Positions 44,852 through 53,800 of a DNA stretch of 64,000 nt are shown here, piece by piece. This stretch comes from Haloarcula sp. H-GB4. Its GTDB lineage: Archaea; Halobacteriota; Halobacteria; Halobacteriales; Haloarculaceae. The notes below the pieces were generated by a model, which saw only the letters and a list, made by a program, of their open reading frames with translations, made no database searches and was not told the DNA's origin. Positions within the stretch are counted from its first letter, which is position 1. The number at the start of each line of letters is the position of its first letter. Made by a program: the position numbers and the translations under genes. The stretch lies in contig NZ_JAVDDX010000004.1 in assembly GCF_030848575.1 (NCBI RefSeq), positions 62,001-126,000 of the forward strand, given 5' to 3'.

Positions 44852-46858
44852 TTAGCCGCTTCTCGAGACGGAATCGACGGATCGGAATCGGGGGAGATGA
44901 GTCTGTGCGACGATGAGCAGCACCGAGACAACAACGACACCGATACGCGGCGCCGTCCCCGGCCAGACCATCGCAAGCGTGCCTAATAGCACGAATATAG
45001 CTCGGACACCGTAACTGAACGGCGACGGGATAGCGAACGGCTTCGGTGCACAGTTCAGACCGTGAGTAATCGTGACTGCACCGAGCAAGACGATAAGTCC
45101 GGAGCCAGCAGTCATAGGACCGAATCCGCCGGTTACAATCTCAGAATTGTAGATAAACGTGAACGGGAGAACAAACAGGGGCAGTCCGAGCTTGAGCGCT
45201 TCCAGAGCTGTCCGCCAGAAGTCTGCCTCCGCGATTCCAGCGGTAACAACTACCGCGATTGCTATTGGTGGCGTGATTCCTGAGAGGATTGCTGCATAGA
45301 AGACAAAAAAGTGTGCGGCCAGCGTCGGTACGGCGAAGTTGGTGATTATCGTTGGGGCGATAAGTAGTGCAACGATCGTATACGCTGCGACTGTCGGCAT
45401 ACCTAGTCCCAGTATCAGGCAGATGATCATCGCCAGAATAACAGTGAACAGCATAACACCACCCGCGATACTGACCAGTGCAATCGACAGTTTTCCCGGC
45501 ATCCCAGTTGCGTTCAGCAAGTCGACAATGCCGTTGACTGCTGCGATGATAACCGTGATTGGTGCAATCGCGATTGCACCGAACTTGAACCCAGAGACTG
45601 TGCTGCTAAATGCATCTGTAACGGTCTCGACAGGGCTGAGTCCGTTCTGTGCGAAGCTTAGAAGAATGGGAAGACCAGAGCCTGTCAGAACCATCGCTAC
45701 GCACGTGTACAGCGCGGATGAAATAACCGTCCACTGCGCAATACCGAGAGTGTAAAGCAGCACAGCAAATGGAACACCGAAGCGCAGCGCTTCAATTACT
45801 GGATGATACCCGTCCGCGACCTCCTCGATACGCTTCTCGAGATTGATCCCATCCTGCGGGAGCTGTTTGATCGCCATGTAGTGCACACCGATAGCGACTG
45901 AGATGTAGAAGACAAGCGCGGGCACAATTCCAGCGACGAGGACATCTACGTACCCAACGGAGGGAACAAGTGACGCCATCACGAAGGCCGCCGCGCCCAT
46001 CACCGGCGGCATAATTTGTCCACCAGATGACGCAACGGCTTCAATACCACCCGAAGTTTCGCTTTTCATTCCACTTTCCTTCATCAGTGGAATGGTGAAC
46101 GAGCCCGTCATTGCAGCATTCGCTGTCTGTGCACCGTTAATTGATCCGACGATGAGACTTGACAAAACAGCCGATTGGGCGACCCCAGACTGCAGGTACT
46201 TCGCCGTCCGAAATGAGAGTTTCATGATCAGATCAAACGCGCCGTATCCGCGCATCAGGCCTGCATACAGCAGGAACATCGAGACCTTGACAGCGACTGT
46301 TTGTGTGATTGACCCGAAGAACCCGTCGAACTCCATCGTTAGTAGATTGATTATCTGGCGCTCTCCAATCCCACTGTGGCCGAATATTCCTGGGATTGCG
46401 TAGCCGAAGTAGGCGTAACCGATCGTCGCGATGACGACGCCAACGAAGGCTGTACCGAACGCTCGATAGGTCAAATAGAGCACGACTATCGAAAACACTG
46501 CACCGAGGGCGTACTCTCGTGGCAGTGCATACCCGATACGACGGGTCTCCAGTACCTGGTAGTGCCACCACACATACCCGGGACCGATAATGCTCATCGC
46601 TGTACAAAACCATAGCCAGAGCCGTTCAAGTAGGCTTCCCGCCTCTAAGTCACGCAGTTGTTCAACAACGTAAATCAGCATTCCGCCACCGAGGAATACG
46701 GCAGCAAACTTCGCTCGAGGTACTTCTTGGTTCCAGGCGTATAAGATGATCCGCGCCCAGAAAAGCAGGGAAACCGCTGTGAGGAGGTTGTTTAGCAGAT
46801 GCCTGCGCTCAAACCCTAGCGGCGACCATACGGATGGTTCACTTTCTCTGTGACTCAT
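44852..46858 (-). CDS. TRAP transporter fused permease, system 2
   Basis: The 668-residue protein is a second DctQM-type fusion. Signatures match system 1: VGSINGAQTANAAMTGSFTIPLM near 210-232, ASSGGQIMPPVMGAAAFVMA near 255, CLILGLGMPTVAAYTIVALL near 490 and AAILSGITPPIAIAV near 535. It lacks the longer C-terminal region of system 1. Base composition is more AT-rich and identity to system 1 looks moderate, so it is not a recent duplicate. The binding-protein gene lies 29 bp upstream. Confidence 0.93.
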   Translation of the reverse strand: MSHRESEPSVWSPLGFERRHLLNNLLTAVSLLFWARIILYAWNQEVPRAKFAAVFLGGGMLIYVVEQLRDLEAGSLLERLWLWFCTAMSIIGPGYVWWHYQVLETRRIGYALPREYALGAVFSIVVLYLTYRAFGTAFVGVVIATIGYAYFGYAIPGIFGHSGIGERQIINLLTMEFDGFFGSITQTVAVKVSMFLLYAGLMRGYGAFDLIMKLSFRTAKYLQSGVAQSAVLSSLIVGSINGAQTANAAMTGSFTIPLMKESGMKSETSGGIEAVASSGGQIMPPVMGAAAFVMASLVPSVGYVDVLVAGIVPALVFYISVAIGVHYMAIKQLPQDGINLEKRIEEVADGYHPVIEALRFGVPFAVLLYTLGIAQWTVISSALYTCVAMVLTGSGLPILLSFAQNGLSPVETVTDAFSSTVSGFKFGAIAIAPITVIIAAVNGIVDLLNATGMPGKLSIALVSIAGGVMLFTVILAMIICLILGLGMPTVAAYTIVALLIAPTIITNFAVPTLAAHFFVFYAAILSGITPPIAIAVVVTAGIAEADFWRTALEALKLGLPLFVLPFTFIYNSEIVTGGFGPMTAGSGLIVLLGAVTITHGLNCAPKPFAIPSPFSYGVRAIFVLLGTLAMVWPGTAPRIGVVVVSVLLIVAQTHLPRFRSVDSVSRSG

Positions 46859-46887
46859 TATAAGCTATGGACATTTTGTCGAGGAGT

Positions 46888-47994
46888 TTAACCCTGAACT
46901 TCGCCACGCGTGTAGGCGCTCATGTCGACGCCCTGCTCTTCAAGGAAGTCATACGGACCTGCGTGGACCGGGTGATCTTCGAGGAAAAGCGAAGCCATGG
47001 TCTCCGGGTCGCTGTGGTCACGGTATGCGGGCTGTCCGTCTTGGATGGATCCAGTGTTCTCGTGGCTAATGCGCGCGAGTTCGTAGCCGACGTCTCGCGA
47101 AATCGACGGACTCAGGAAGAACTGGAAGTCGGCACCGTAGACATCCAAGTTGTCTCCGTTGAAGTCCTGATTTTCCCAGCCGTAGGCCTCGATTTCGCTG
47201 TGAGTGGTGCCACGGGTTGAATTGGCACCTTCAATGAATGAGTCGGTCCACTCGACGGGATGAAGAGCCGCCCTAGCGTCGACTTCAGTTGCCCAGCCGG
47301 GGAGATTAGCGAATCCGGATCCATAGCTGATTAATGCGTCGGCGCTTCCCTCCTCGATTCGACCGGCGACCTGCCCTGTGTCAGCGTTGACGATGGAGCC
47401 GGAATCTTGGAGTTCACTCCAGAGGCCGGCATTCTGAAGCACTACTTCTGCCTGCGAGCGAAGCCCCCACTGGGGGGGAAGTGGCCAGAGATTCTTCCCG
47501 ACGAGGTCATCAGTTGTCTCTATTCCCGACCCATCGATTGCGAGGATGTGCATATGGAGCGTTGCGAGGGAGAACAGCTGATGTGGGATTTCTTCTACCG
47601 GACGCTCCGAGAAAGGCGGTGCGTCCTGCAACGCTGACGCGATGACGAAGTTCCCGCTGGTCATTGCTTGTACGTTCCCCTGATTGTACTGTCGAAGACT
47701 CGGGGGGTCCCCACCGGTCTCTTGATTATTCCACCGGATTTCACCGGCTGGTTCGGTTTCACCTGAGACGCCCTCAATAACACGTTGGAGAGAGTTACTT
47801 GCGGAACCGCTCGTGGTAGTGGCGCTCGGAATTCCGACCCCGATGGAGGTTGTCCCGCCTCCGCCGCCGTTGCTGTCGCCGCCATTGCCGTCACTGTCGC
47901 CACTGCTATCTCCGTTTCCGAGGCAACCGGCCAGTGCGAATGTTGTTAAACCGCCCGTGGCCTTCAGCATATTCCGTCTACTAACAGGGGGCAT
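46888..47994 (-). CDS. TAXI-family TRAP solute-binding lipoprotein, system 2
   Basis: The 368-residue protein has a Tat signal (VSRRNMLKATGG) and lipobox ALAGC near residue 24, a long Gly/Asp/Ser/Asn linker (about 27-50), then the TAXI domain (LRQYNQGNVQAMTSGNFV near 103-120, GRIEEGSADALISYG near 218). I use the ATG at 47994; the frame is open to 48144 and another ATG lies at 48003. It should deliver a carboxylate to the permease encoded just downstream. Divergent from the CoA-transferase gene at 48185. Confidence 0.9.
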   Translation of the reverse strand: MPPVSRRNMLKATGGLTTFALAGCLGNGDSSGDSDGNGGDSNGGGGGTTSIGVGIPSATTTSGSASNSLQRVIEGVSGETEPAGEIRWNNQETGGDPPSLRQYNQGNVQAMTSGNFVIASALQDAPPFSERPVEEIPHQLFSLATLHMHILAIDGSGIETTDDLVGKNLWPLPPQWGLRSQAEVVLQNAGLWSELQDSGSIVNADTGQVAGRIEEGSADALISYGSGFANLPGWATEVDARAALHPVEWTDSFIEGANSTRGTTHSEIEAYGWENQDFNGDNLDVYGADFQFFLSPSISRDVGYELARISHENTGSIQDGQPAYRDHSDPETMASLFLEDHPVHAGPYDFLEEQGVDMSAYTRGEVQG

Positions 47995-48184
47995 ACATAC
48001 CATCACATCAATGATTAACATAAAGGTTTGGTCCACCGGTTGGCTTCTTCTTCGGTTGAGGCTGGGAATTCCAGAGAAGGTGGTCAGTGCATCATTCGAG
48101 CGCACGCGTTCATTATCCCGCAAATTCGGTACGTTAGATAGCACCCGTCGTAACGACTAAGAAGAACGGCAATTACGCACAAGT

Positions 48185-49363
48185 ATGCAGCCATTAGAGG
48201 GCATTACTGTCGTTGATGCGACACAAGCCTTGGTTGGACCGTTCGCCACCCAGACGCTCGGTGATCTCGGTGCCGAGGTCCTCAAGATTGAACATCCAAC
48301 CCACGGCGACCTGACGCGTTCATTCACGCCCGAATACAACGAGCTGTCGGCCTACTTTGTTAGTCTTAATCGGAACAAGCGAAGCCTCACCCTCGACTTG
48401 ACTAGTGACCAAGGGCAGGATATTCTCCACGAACTGCTCGAAAAAGCAGACGTATTCATACAGAATTTCAGTCCAGGAGACGCCGAGAAGTTCAATGCGG
48501 ACTACGATACCGTCGCTGAACTAAACGACGAGATTATCTACTGTGATGTATCCGGCTACGGCGAAGACAGTCCGTACAGCGAGCAGAAAGCGTTTGACAT
48601 TGTGCTGCAGGGTCGATCCGGTATTATGAGCGTCACTGGAACCGACAACCAGCCCGCTCGCGTGGGCATCTCAGTATCAGATATCGCGGGGGCAATGACT
48701 TCTCTGTATGCGATTACGACTGCTCTCTACCACCGTGAGCGTACCGGGGAAGGAGAACACATCCAGTTGGCGATGCTTGACTCGAGTTTCCAGTTTCTGC
48801 TCTATCACGTCACAACCCTCTTCGCCACCGGGGAGAATCCTCAGCGGATGGGGACTCGCCATCCAAACTTGATGCCGTACCAAGCGTTTGAGACAGCAGA
48901 CGGGTTCCTCGTTGTCGGCGTCATCAGCGAGGGACACTGGGAGCCCTTCTGCCACGCAATCGACCGCGAGGAATGGCTGGACCGTAAGGAATACGCCACA
49001 TTCACCGACCGCGTCTCAAATCGGGCTGAACTCGACCAAGCTCTCGATGAAATTTTTGCCCAGCGAACGACTGAAGAATGGATGGATCGCCTTAACGCCG
49101 AAGGGGTTCCCTCGACACCCCTGAATACCGTCGAGGACATCGTCAACGACCCCCATATTGAGGCCACCGACATGATTACGGAAATGGAACACCCTGACCT
49201 TGGAACCTTTCAATCGCCTGGTAACCCTGTGAATTTTGAGGGTCTCGAAACAGACACGAGTCAGGCCCCCCCGATGCTCGGAGAACATACCGACGAAATA
49301 CTTGCAGAGTTAGGATACAGCGATGAGGAAATCTCTCGGTTCCAAAGCGATGAAATCGTCTGA
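48185..49363 (+). CDS. Class III CoA-transferase (CaiB/BaiF family)
   Basis: The 392-residue protein has the class III pattern: LEGITVVDATQALVGPFATQ at the start, LGDLGAEVLKIEHPTHGDLTR near 27-47, RNKRSLTLDL near 63, and KAFDIVLQGRSGIMSVTG near 137-154, whose Asp is a candidate for the catalytic acid. Enzymes of this class move CoA between carboxylates, for example from succinyl-CoA, without free acyl-CoA release. It could replace the broken gctAB in activating the imported acid. Divergent from TRAP system 2, with a 190-bp shared promoter region. Confidence 0.92.
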   Translation: MQPLEGITVVDATQALVGPFATQTLGDLGAEVLKIEHPTHGDLTRSFTPEYNELSAYFVSLNRNKRSLTLDLTSDQGQDILHELLEKADVFIQNFSPGDAEKFNADYDTVAELNDEIIYCDVSGYGEDSPYSEQKAFDIVLQGRSGIMSVTGTDNQPARVGISVSDIAGAMTSLYAITTALYHRERTGEGEHIQLAMLDSSFQFLLYHVTTLFATGENPQRMGTRHPNLMPYQAFETADGFLVVGVISEGHWEPFCHAIDREEWLDRKEYATFTDRVSNRAELDQALDEIFAQRTTEEWMDRLNAEGVPSTPLNTVEDIVNDPHIEATDMITEMEHPDLGTFQSPGNPVNFEGLETDTSQAPPMLGEHTDEILAELGYSDEEISRFQSDEIV

Positions 49364-49518
49364 GCAGGTAAAATATCCAGCGACAACTCTCAACAGGAAC
49401 GGTCTCGAGCAGGTCATTACACGATTCCTAGTGTCATTGGGACGCCACTATTTGATCCGTCGCCGTCAGATGGCGAATGAGCGTAACGTTTATTTGTTTC
49501 CCAAATTCTCCTAAATCC

Positions 49519-49914
49519 ATGCGTAGCACAGTTATTAGTGCAGGGAACATGAGTCACGGTCTCGCGCAAGTTCCGGCCGGTCCTGGCCATGATGTAACGT
49601 TGAACGACGTGGATCAACAGCGTGTACAGAATGGGCTTGATTCTATTGGGAACAACCTCACAGAAGGCGTCGAACGAGGAAAATGTTCAGAGGAAGAGCG
49701 CAAAACTACCTTAGAGAACATCGAGGGTCCCGCAGACTTCGAAGTTCTAGACATTGCAGAATACTTGACTGAGGAGTTCGGTGAGCGGTTCCGCCCATCC
49801 CAGATTCCCCGTCGAAAGGTTCGTGCCGGCAAATCTGGAAAGAAATCTGGGGAGGGGATCTACGTCTGGGAGGGCGGTGCAGCTGTCCGGCCTGCTGAGG
49901 AGGATTACCGATGA
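49519..49914 (+). pseudogene. 3-hydroxyacyl-CoA dehydrogenase with internal deletion
   Basis: The 131-codon frame is open and coupled to the next gene, but it joins two distant parts of the family. Residues 1-75 (MRSTVISAGNMSHGLAQVPA, GNNLTEGVERGKCSEEER) match the first 75 residues of the enzyme at 29947. Residues 76-131 (DIAEYLTEEFGERFRPSQIP, RRKVRAGKSGKKSGEGIYVW) match its last 55. About 165 residues, including the catalytic His loop, are gone without loss of frame. The NAD loop is also damaged: GAGSMG has become SAGNMS. It cannot act as a dehydrogenase. Confidence 0.8.
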
Positions 49915-50717
49915 GCGAGTTTGACGAGTACGAAACGGTGGCTGTTGAGTTCGGTACGATCGCTAAACACGTCGCTACGCTTACGATTAGCCGGCCAAAC
50001 GCGCGGAACGCGCTAAATGGGACGGTTCGCTCGGAGGTTAAGATGGCGATCGACGCATTGGAGGAGACTGAGAGGGACGTCCGAGTGCTAGTGATTACAG
50101 GCGACGACGACGGAGGTGCATTCGTGGCGGGTGCGGACATTAGCGAATTCCGGGACCGCGATCAGTTCGACCAGCGGGAAGCGAGCACCCAGCCACGGAT
50201 TTACGAGCGTGTTGCAGACTTCCCACTCCCCGTTATCGCTGCGATCAACGGGCACGCACTTGGTGGGGGGTGTGAACTCTCGTTGGCCTGTGATATTCGC
50301 GTCGCCAAGGAGGGAGCAAAGCTTGGCCAGCCTGAAATTGGCCTTGGTCTTATTCCAGGCGGTGGCGGTACCCAAAGACTGCCACAAGTGGTTGGAATGG
50401 GGCAGGCGATGAAGCTTATACTGTCTGGAGAGCTGGTAGACGCTACGGAAGCAGAAGAGATTGGTCTCGTTGAGGAAACGCATCCTGAGGGCGAGTTTGA
50501 AGCGCGTCTCTCGGAACTCGCGAGGACTATCGCAGAAAAGAGTCCGAAAGCACTTGAACACGGTAAGCGTGCCCTCTCTGCGAGTGCGGAGATGAATTTA
50601 GATGCAGGATTGGACTACGAATTGGAGTTGTTCACCTCTTTGTTCGCCACTAAGGATATGCGGGAAGGGATTGAAGCGTTCTACGAGGACCGAGACCCCG
50701 AGTTTACCGGCGAGTAG
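49911..50717 (+). CDS. Enoyl-CoA hydratase
   Basis: The 268-residue crotonase-fold enzyme has ISRPNARNALN near 27-37, the CoA-binding and oxyanion region AFVAGADISEF near 70, INGHALGGGCELSLACDIRVA near 105-125 with the first catalytic Glu, and GQPEIGLGLIPGGGGTQRLP near 132-151 with the second. It hydrates 2-enoyl-CoA. The start overlaps the stop of the deleted dehydrogenase (ATGA, 49911-49914), so the operon layout survived although the first gene is ruined. Confidence 0.93.
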   Translation: MSEFDEYETVAVEFGTIAKHVATLTISRPNARNALNGTVRSEVKMAIDALEETERDVRVLVITGDDDGGAFVAGADISEFRDRDQFDQREASTQPRIYERVADFPLPVIAAINGHALGGGCELSLACDIRVAKEGAKLGQPEIGLGLIPGGGGTQRLPQVVGMGQAMKLILSGELVDATEAEEIGLVEETHPEGEFEARLSELARTIAEKSPKALEHGKRALSASAEMNLDAGLDYELELFTSLFATKDMREGIEAFYEDRDPEFTGE

Positions 50718-50940
50718 CTACGCTGGAACTGATGCGGTGTGATACGCATGTTTCACCGTATTGGGTCTTAAACAGCCCGCTCTCTGACAGCTAGCGGCGA
50801 CTAAGAGGTAGTAGCACTGAATTCAGTTGAGTACACGAGCCAACACACTACGGATGGTTCTTTGATATGAGGCATCGTCGCTACAATTGGTTTGATTTTA
50901 GACAGCTGATAGGGGGGTTACAGGTAGACAGTCTGGGCAG

Positions 50941-50961
50941 GTGTTTCTGAATAGGAAACAC
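50941..50961. promoter_or_regulatory. IclR-type palindrome 1
   Basis: GTGTTTCT (50941-50948) and its near complement GGAAACAC (50954-50961) with a 5-bp centre lie 29 nt before the iclR start. The core TGTTTCTNNNTAGGAAACA recurs at 51970-51990 and, reversed and slightly shortened, at 52537-52553. Location over the likely promoter suggests autoregulation. Confidence 0.6.
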
Positions 50962-50989
50962 TCACATGACTGCAGACTACTGCTAAGGT

Positions 50990-51781
50990 GTGAGCAACGA
51001 TACACCAGACCGGACGGAGGGCGGCGAGATTGATGCCCCGATCAAGAGTTTAGGAACTGCGTTTACAGTTATTGATGCGCTGAAGGAGAATGATGGTGGT
51101 CGAGTCACCGAAATTGCGGCAGAAACAGGGCTGTCGAAGAGTGCGGTCTACAAGCATCTCACGACCTTGGCAGCACATGGATACGTTGTCAAGGAAGGTG
51201 ACCGATACCAGTTGGCCCTTCAGTTTCTGGATCTTGGGGGCTATGTCCGAGATCAGTTCCCGAGTACAAACATTATCAAGACGAAGGTACGAGAACTCGC
51301 CGTTGAAACAGGGGAGGTGGCACAGTGTATGACTGAACAGCATGGCAAATCAGTCGTTCTTTATCGAGAAGCAGGGGCCAATGGAGTCCCCTCACGAACG
51401 CGGCCAGGCACACAGATGTACTTACACCAAACCGCGTCTGGGAAAGCAATTCTATCACAGCTCTCGATTGAGCGTGTTGACGAAATAATCGGCCGTCACG
51501 GCCTTCCTCGTGCGACTGAAGCCACGATCACAGACCGTGATGCGCTGGTCGAAGAACTCGAAACCATTCGGGAACGCGGTGTCGCCTATAGCGTCGGAGA
51601 AAGCACTGAAGGGCTCTATGCTGTCGCTGCACCTATGACTAAGCCCGATGGAACAGTACTCGGTGCAATCGTCGTTTCGGGTCCGAACCACCGAATGCGC
51701 GGGTCGCCGATGGATGACGAGTATCCTAATCTTCTTTTGAGCCTCGTCAATGAGATAGAGCTCACTATCGCCCACTCATAG
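50990..51781 (+). CDS. IclR family transcriptional regulator
   Basis: The 263-residue protein starts at a GTG and has a winged helix (RVTEIAAETGLSKSAVYKHLTTLAAHGYV, about residues 38-66) followed by the IclR effector domain. The latter includes LHQTASGKAILSQL near 143, ATITDRDALVEELETIRERGVAY near 182 and AAPMTKPDGTVLGAIVVSGP near 210-229. IclR regulators in haloarchaea control carbon-source catabolism, with an organic acid or acyl-CoA as ligand. It sits inside the catabolic island, and three matching palindromes lie on either side. Confidence 0.92.
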   Translation: MSNDTPDRTEGGEIDAPIKSLGTAFTVIDALKENDGGRVTEIAAETGLSKSAVYKHLTTLAAHGYVVKEGDRYQLALQFLDLGGYVRDQFPSTNIIKTKVRELAVETGEVAQCMTEQHGKSVVLYREAGANGVPSRTRPGTQMYLHQTASGKAILSQLSIERVDEIIGRHGLPRATEATITDRDALVEELETIRERGVAYSVGESTEGLYAVAAPMTKPDGTVLGAIVVSGPNHRMRGSPMDDEYPNLLLSLVNEIELTIAHS

Positions 51782-52187
51782 TGCCAAAGCGGGCCTATCT
51801 TCGGGTATCGGATTTAATTGCATTGAGATACTACGCTGCCTTTCTCAACAAGCGAGCTTAGTGTGGTAATGTGGAGAATACAGCGTTGCACGGTTCTCAA
51901 ACGCGTTTGACGTACGGTCCACAGGCCGACGCAATCGCGACAATCGCAGCCGTAATGGACAGTCCAGCCCTGTTTCTAGTTAGGAAACAGACAATCACAT
52001 AGTGTCTGTGAGGAATATACACTTTCTGAACATTATTCGGAGTTTTAGTGAGTGAGTGTTTATTAATATCGAGCTATCTCAGCAATAAGACACAGATTGC
52101 CTTCTTAGATGCCGTTTTCCATCTGGGTTGGCGAACCGGTAGTCCGCTCTTCGCTACGCCTTATCCTCTCAGAGGGATTTCGATGAC
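51782..52187. other. Long intergenic stretch after iclR
   Basis: No gene or RNA recognised. The palindrome at 51970-51990 is the only clear signal. Confidence 0.35.
51970..51990. promoter_or_regulatory. IclR-type palindrome 2
   Basis: The core TGTTTCTAGTTAGGAAACA is flanked by C and G so that the arms pair over 8 bp. It lies 190 bp after the iclR stop, with no gene start near. It matches palindrome 1 in both arms and in spacing. Confidence 0.55.
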
Positions 52188-52310
52188 ATGTTTGTAATAA
52201 GGCCCTGATGGTTGCTGTTACACTGGTAGAATTACAGTACTATGTTTGTAATGGAACCATGGTGATTGCTGTCACACCGGTAGAATTACAGCACTATGTT
52301 TGTAATAAAA
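52188..52310 (+). repeat. 54-bp tandem repeat, about 2.3 copies
   Basis: Units start at 52188, 52242 and 52296 with ATGTTTGTAAT. Each of the two complete units ends GGTAGAATTACAG plus two to four bases; the third stops after about 15 bp. The first two units differ at about nine positions, so the duplication is not very recent. No reading frame runs through it. An iteron-like or regulatory role is possible. Confidence 0.7.
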
Positions 52311-52536
52311 TAGCCGATGAACTGATTCATAGATATGTAGTAAGTTCTACCCGATGATATTTTACTTAGTAGAAGCTGGGAAAAAACATATGCCATAACA
52401 ATAATCGTCCGTCGTTACGTCTTGGACACCACTCGAATTTGTAGACGAAATGCTTGACTCGTCTTTACCCCCATGGATATATTGTTCTGTATTTGCGATT
52501 CATCGAATGGACCATGTCTAAATCGTCCGACAAGCC

Positions 52537-52553
52537 GTTTCCTATTAAGAAAC
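52537..52553. promoter_or_regulatory. IclR-type palindrome 3
   Basis: GTTTCCTATTAAGAAAC, read on the minus strand, is GTTTCTTAATAGGAAAC and matches the core of palindromes 1 and 2. It lies 200 bp past the MaoC stop, in gene-free DNA. Confidence 0.5.
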
Positions 52554-52738
52554 AACAGCTTTTCTTGGTACCATACAACAATAATGCGGTTCCAAATACA
52601 CTAGTTCAGTTCTCTTTCGAGATTCAGAGCGCCTCCAAATTCTCACTGACACCCTGCCTTAGTAACAAGCGGTCTTCCTGTCCAGAGCTGATTGGAACGA
52701 GCTATCGGTCGTTAACCAGTATTCCTATGTCGAAAAGC

Positions 52739-52756
52739 CGCGCCGCTCACGGCGCG
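52739..52756 (-). terminator. Hairpin terminator of the MaoC operon
   Basis: CGCGCCG and CGGCGCG pair over 7 bp with a 4-base loop. On the minus strand a TTTT run follows four bases later. The hairpin starts 6 bp beyond the MaoC stop at 52763. Confidence 0.6.
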
Positions 52757-52762
52757 AGGATG

Positions 52763-53164
52763 TCACAGGGAGGCAACAGCACTCCCCGTAACCACTGTTT
52801 CACCGTCTTGATTTATGACCGTGACATCTACTTCGACATGCGTTCCTTCATCTGTCTCATCTACTGCTGTTACCTCAACTGTGGTAGAGAGAGTATCTCC
52901 AGGCCAGACCTGAGCGTTGAATCGTGTCCGGTATTCGTCGAGATGCTGGAGACCGAGAGCTTCGCGGACGGAGCGTGATGCGATCCCTGCCGAAAACATG
53001 CCCTGTCCAAACACAGCGTCGTAGCCCGCTTGCTTCGCGTGTGGTTCGTCGTAGTGGATCGGGTTAAAGTCGCCACTCGCTCCAGCGTACTTCACAAAAT
53101 CCGCCCGGCCCACGTCCGTGACGGTATGCTCGAACAAATCGCCTACCGTAAACTCGTCAGTCAC
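52763..53164 (-). CDS. MaoC-type (R)-enoyl-CoA hydratase
   Basis: The 133-residue hot-dog protein has the hydratase-2 motif YAGASGDFNPIHYDEPHAKQ near residues 26-45, with the catalytic Asp and His, and GYDAVFGQGMFSAG after it. It hydrates trans-2-enoyl-CoA to the (R)-3-hydroxy form. The start is GTG at 53164, overlapping the stop of the upstream hot-dog gene by four bases (GTGA). Such pairs normally work as one heteromeric hydratase. Confidence 0.9.
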   Translation of the reverse strand: MTDEFTVGDLFEHTVTDVGRADFVKYAGASGDFNPIHYDEPHAKQAGYDAVFGQGMFSAGIASRSVREALGLQHLDEYRTRFNAQVWPGDTLSTTVEVTAVDETDEGTHVEVDVTVINQDGETVVTGSAVASL

Positions 53165-53724
53165 TCTGACTCACCTGCAATTGCTCCCCCTGTCTCGATG
53201 CGAGTATTATACGCTGACAGTACATGTTCACCATCTTTATCCCTGAAATCTGTACGTAGGACGGCAAACGTCATGGTCCCACCATTGCGGCCTTCCCGCT
53301 GGTAGATCTCTTCCATAGTAGTATCCCCGACAAGAACATCGCCTACGTAGAGTGGTCGATTGTACTTGTACTTTTGTTCACCATGAACCACGCGGGCGCG
53401 GTCAAATCCGAGATCAAATCCGAGGCTATAATCGATGCCCTCGGGACGATACCGAGAGAAGTACGATGTCCGGGGAAACGTAGGTGGCGCAGGAATCGTT
53501 TCGTAGCCCGCTTCGTGTGCGGCGGCCTCGTTGAAGTAAATCTCTGCCGTGTCGTGTATCGCACGCGCGAACTCTGCAACCTTCCCGCGCTCAACTTCAA
53601 AGTCTTCGACCGTTCGATTCGTCTCACCGATAGTCTCTCTCAACGCTTCGAGGGGTTTCGATGGCACAGTCGTCTTCTTGTGTATCGCAACAAAAAACGC
53701 CTGATTCAAATCATAATTGTTCAT
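53161..53724 (-). CDS. FAS1-like/MaoC N-terminal hot-dog dehydratase subunit
   Basis: The 187-residue protein shows the N-terminal half-type hot-dog domain: VERGKVAEFARAIHDTAEIY near 45-64, IPAPPTFPRTSYFSRY near 77-92 and HGEQKYKYNRPLYVGDVLVG near 113-132. In two-gene hydratases this subunit binds the acyl chain while the MaoC partner holds the catalytic residues. I keep the ATG at 53724 because TATATCG lies about 26-33 nt upstream; an inner GTG at 53667 would remove 19 residues that homologues may lack. Confidence 0.82.
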   Translation of the reverse strand: MNNYDLNQAFFVAIHKKTTVPSKPLEALRETIGETNRTVEDFEVERGKVAEFARAIHDTAEIYFNEAAAHEAGYETIPAPPTFPRTSYFSRYRPEGIDYSLGFDLGFDRARVVHGEQKYKYNRPLYVGDVLVGDTTMEEIYQREGRNGGTMTFAVLRTDFRDKDGEHVLSAYNTRIETGGAIAGESE

Positions 53725-53800
53725 GCAGGGATCTCATTTCCAGCCATCGATATACGTAGAAAACCAGAACAGCGCACGGCCGGACAGACTGACACTCGAA

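Noticed and set aside
52188-52310. Tandem repeat as part of a repeat protein
   Set aside because: 54 is divisible by three, but stops occur in the frames and no gene continues on either side.
52454-52978. 174-codon plus-strand frame upstream of and overlapping MaoC
   Set aside because: Basic and low-complexity composition, overlap with a clear MaoC gene and its terminator; not coding.
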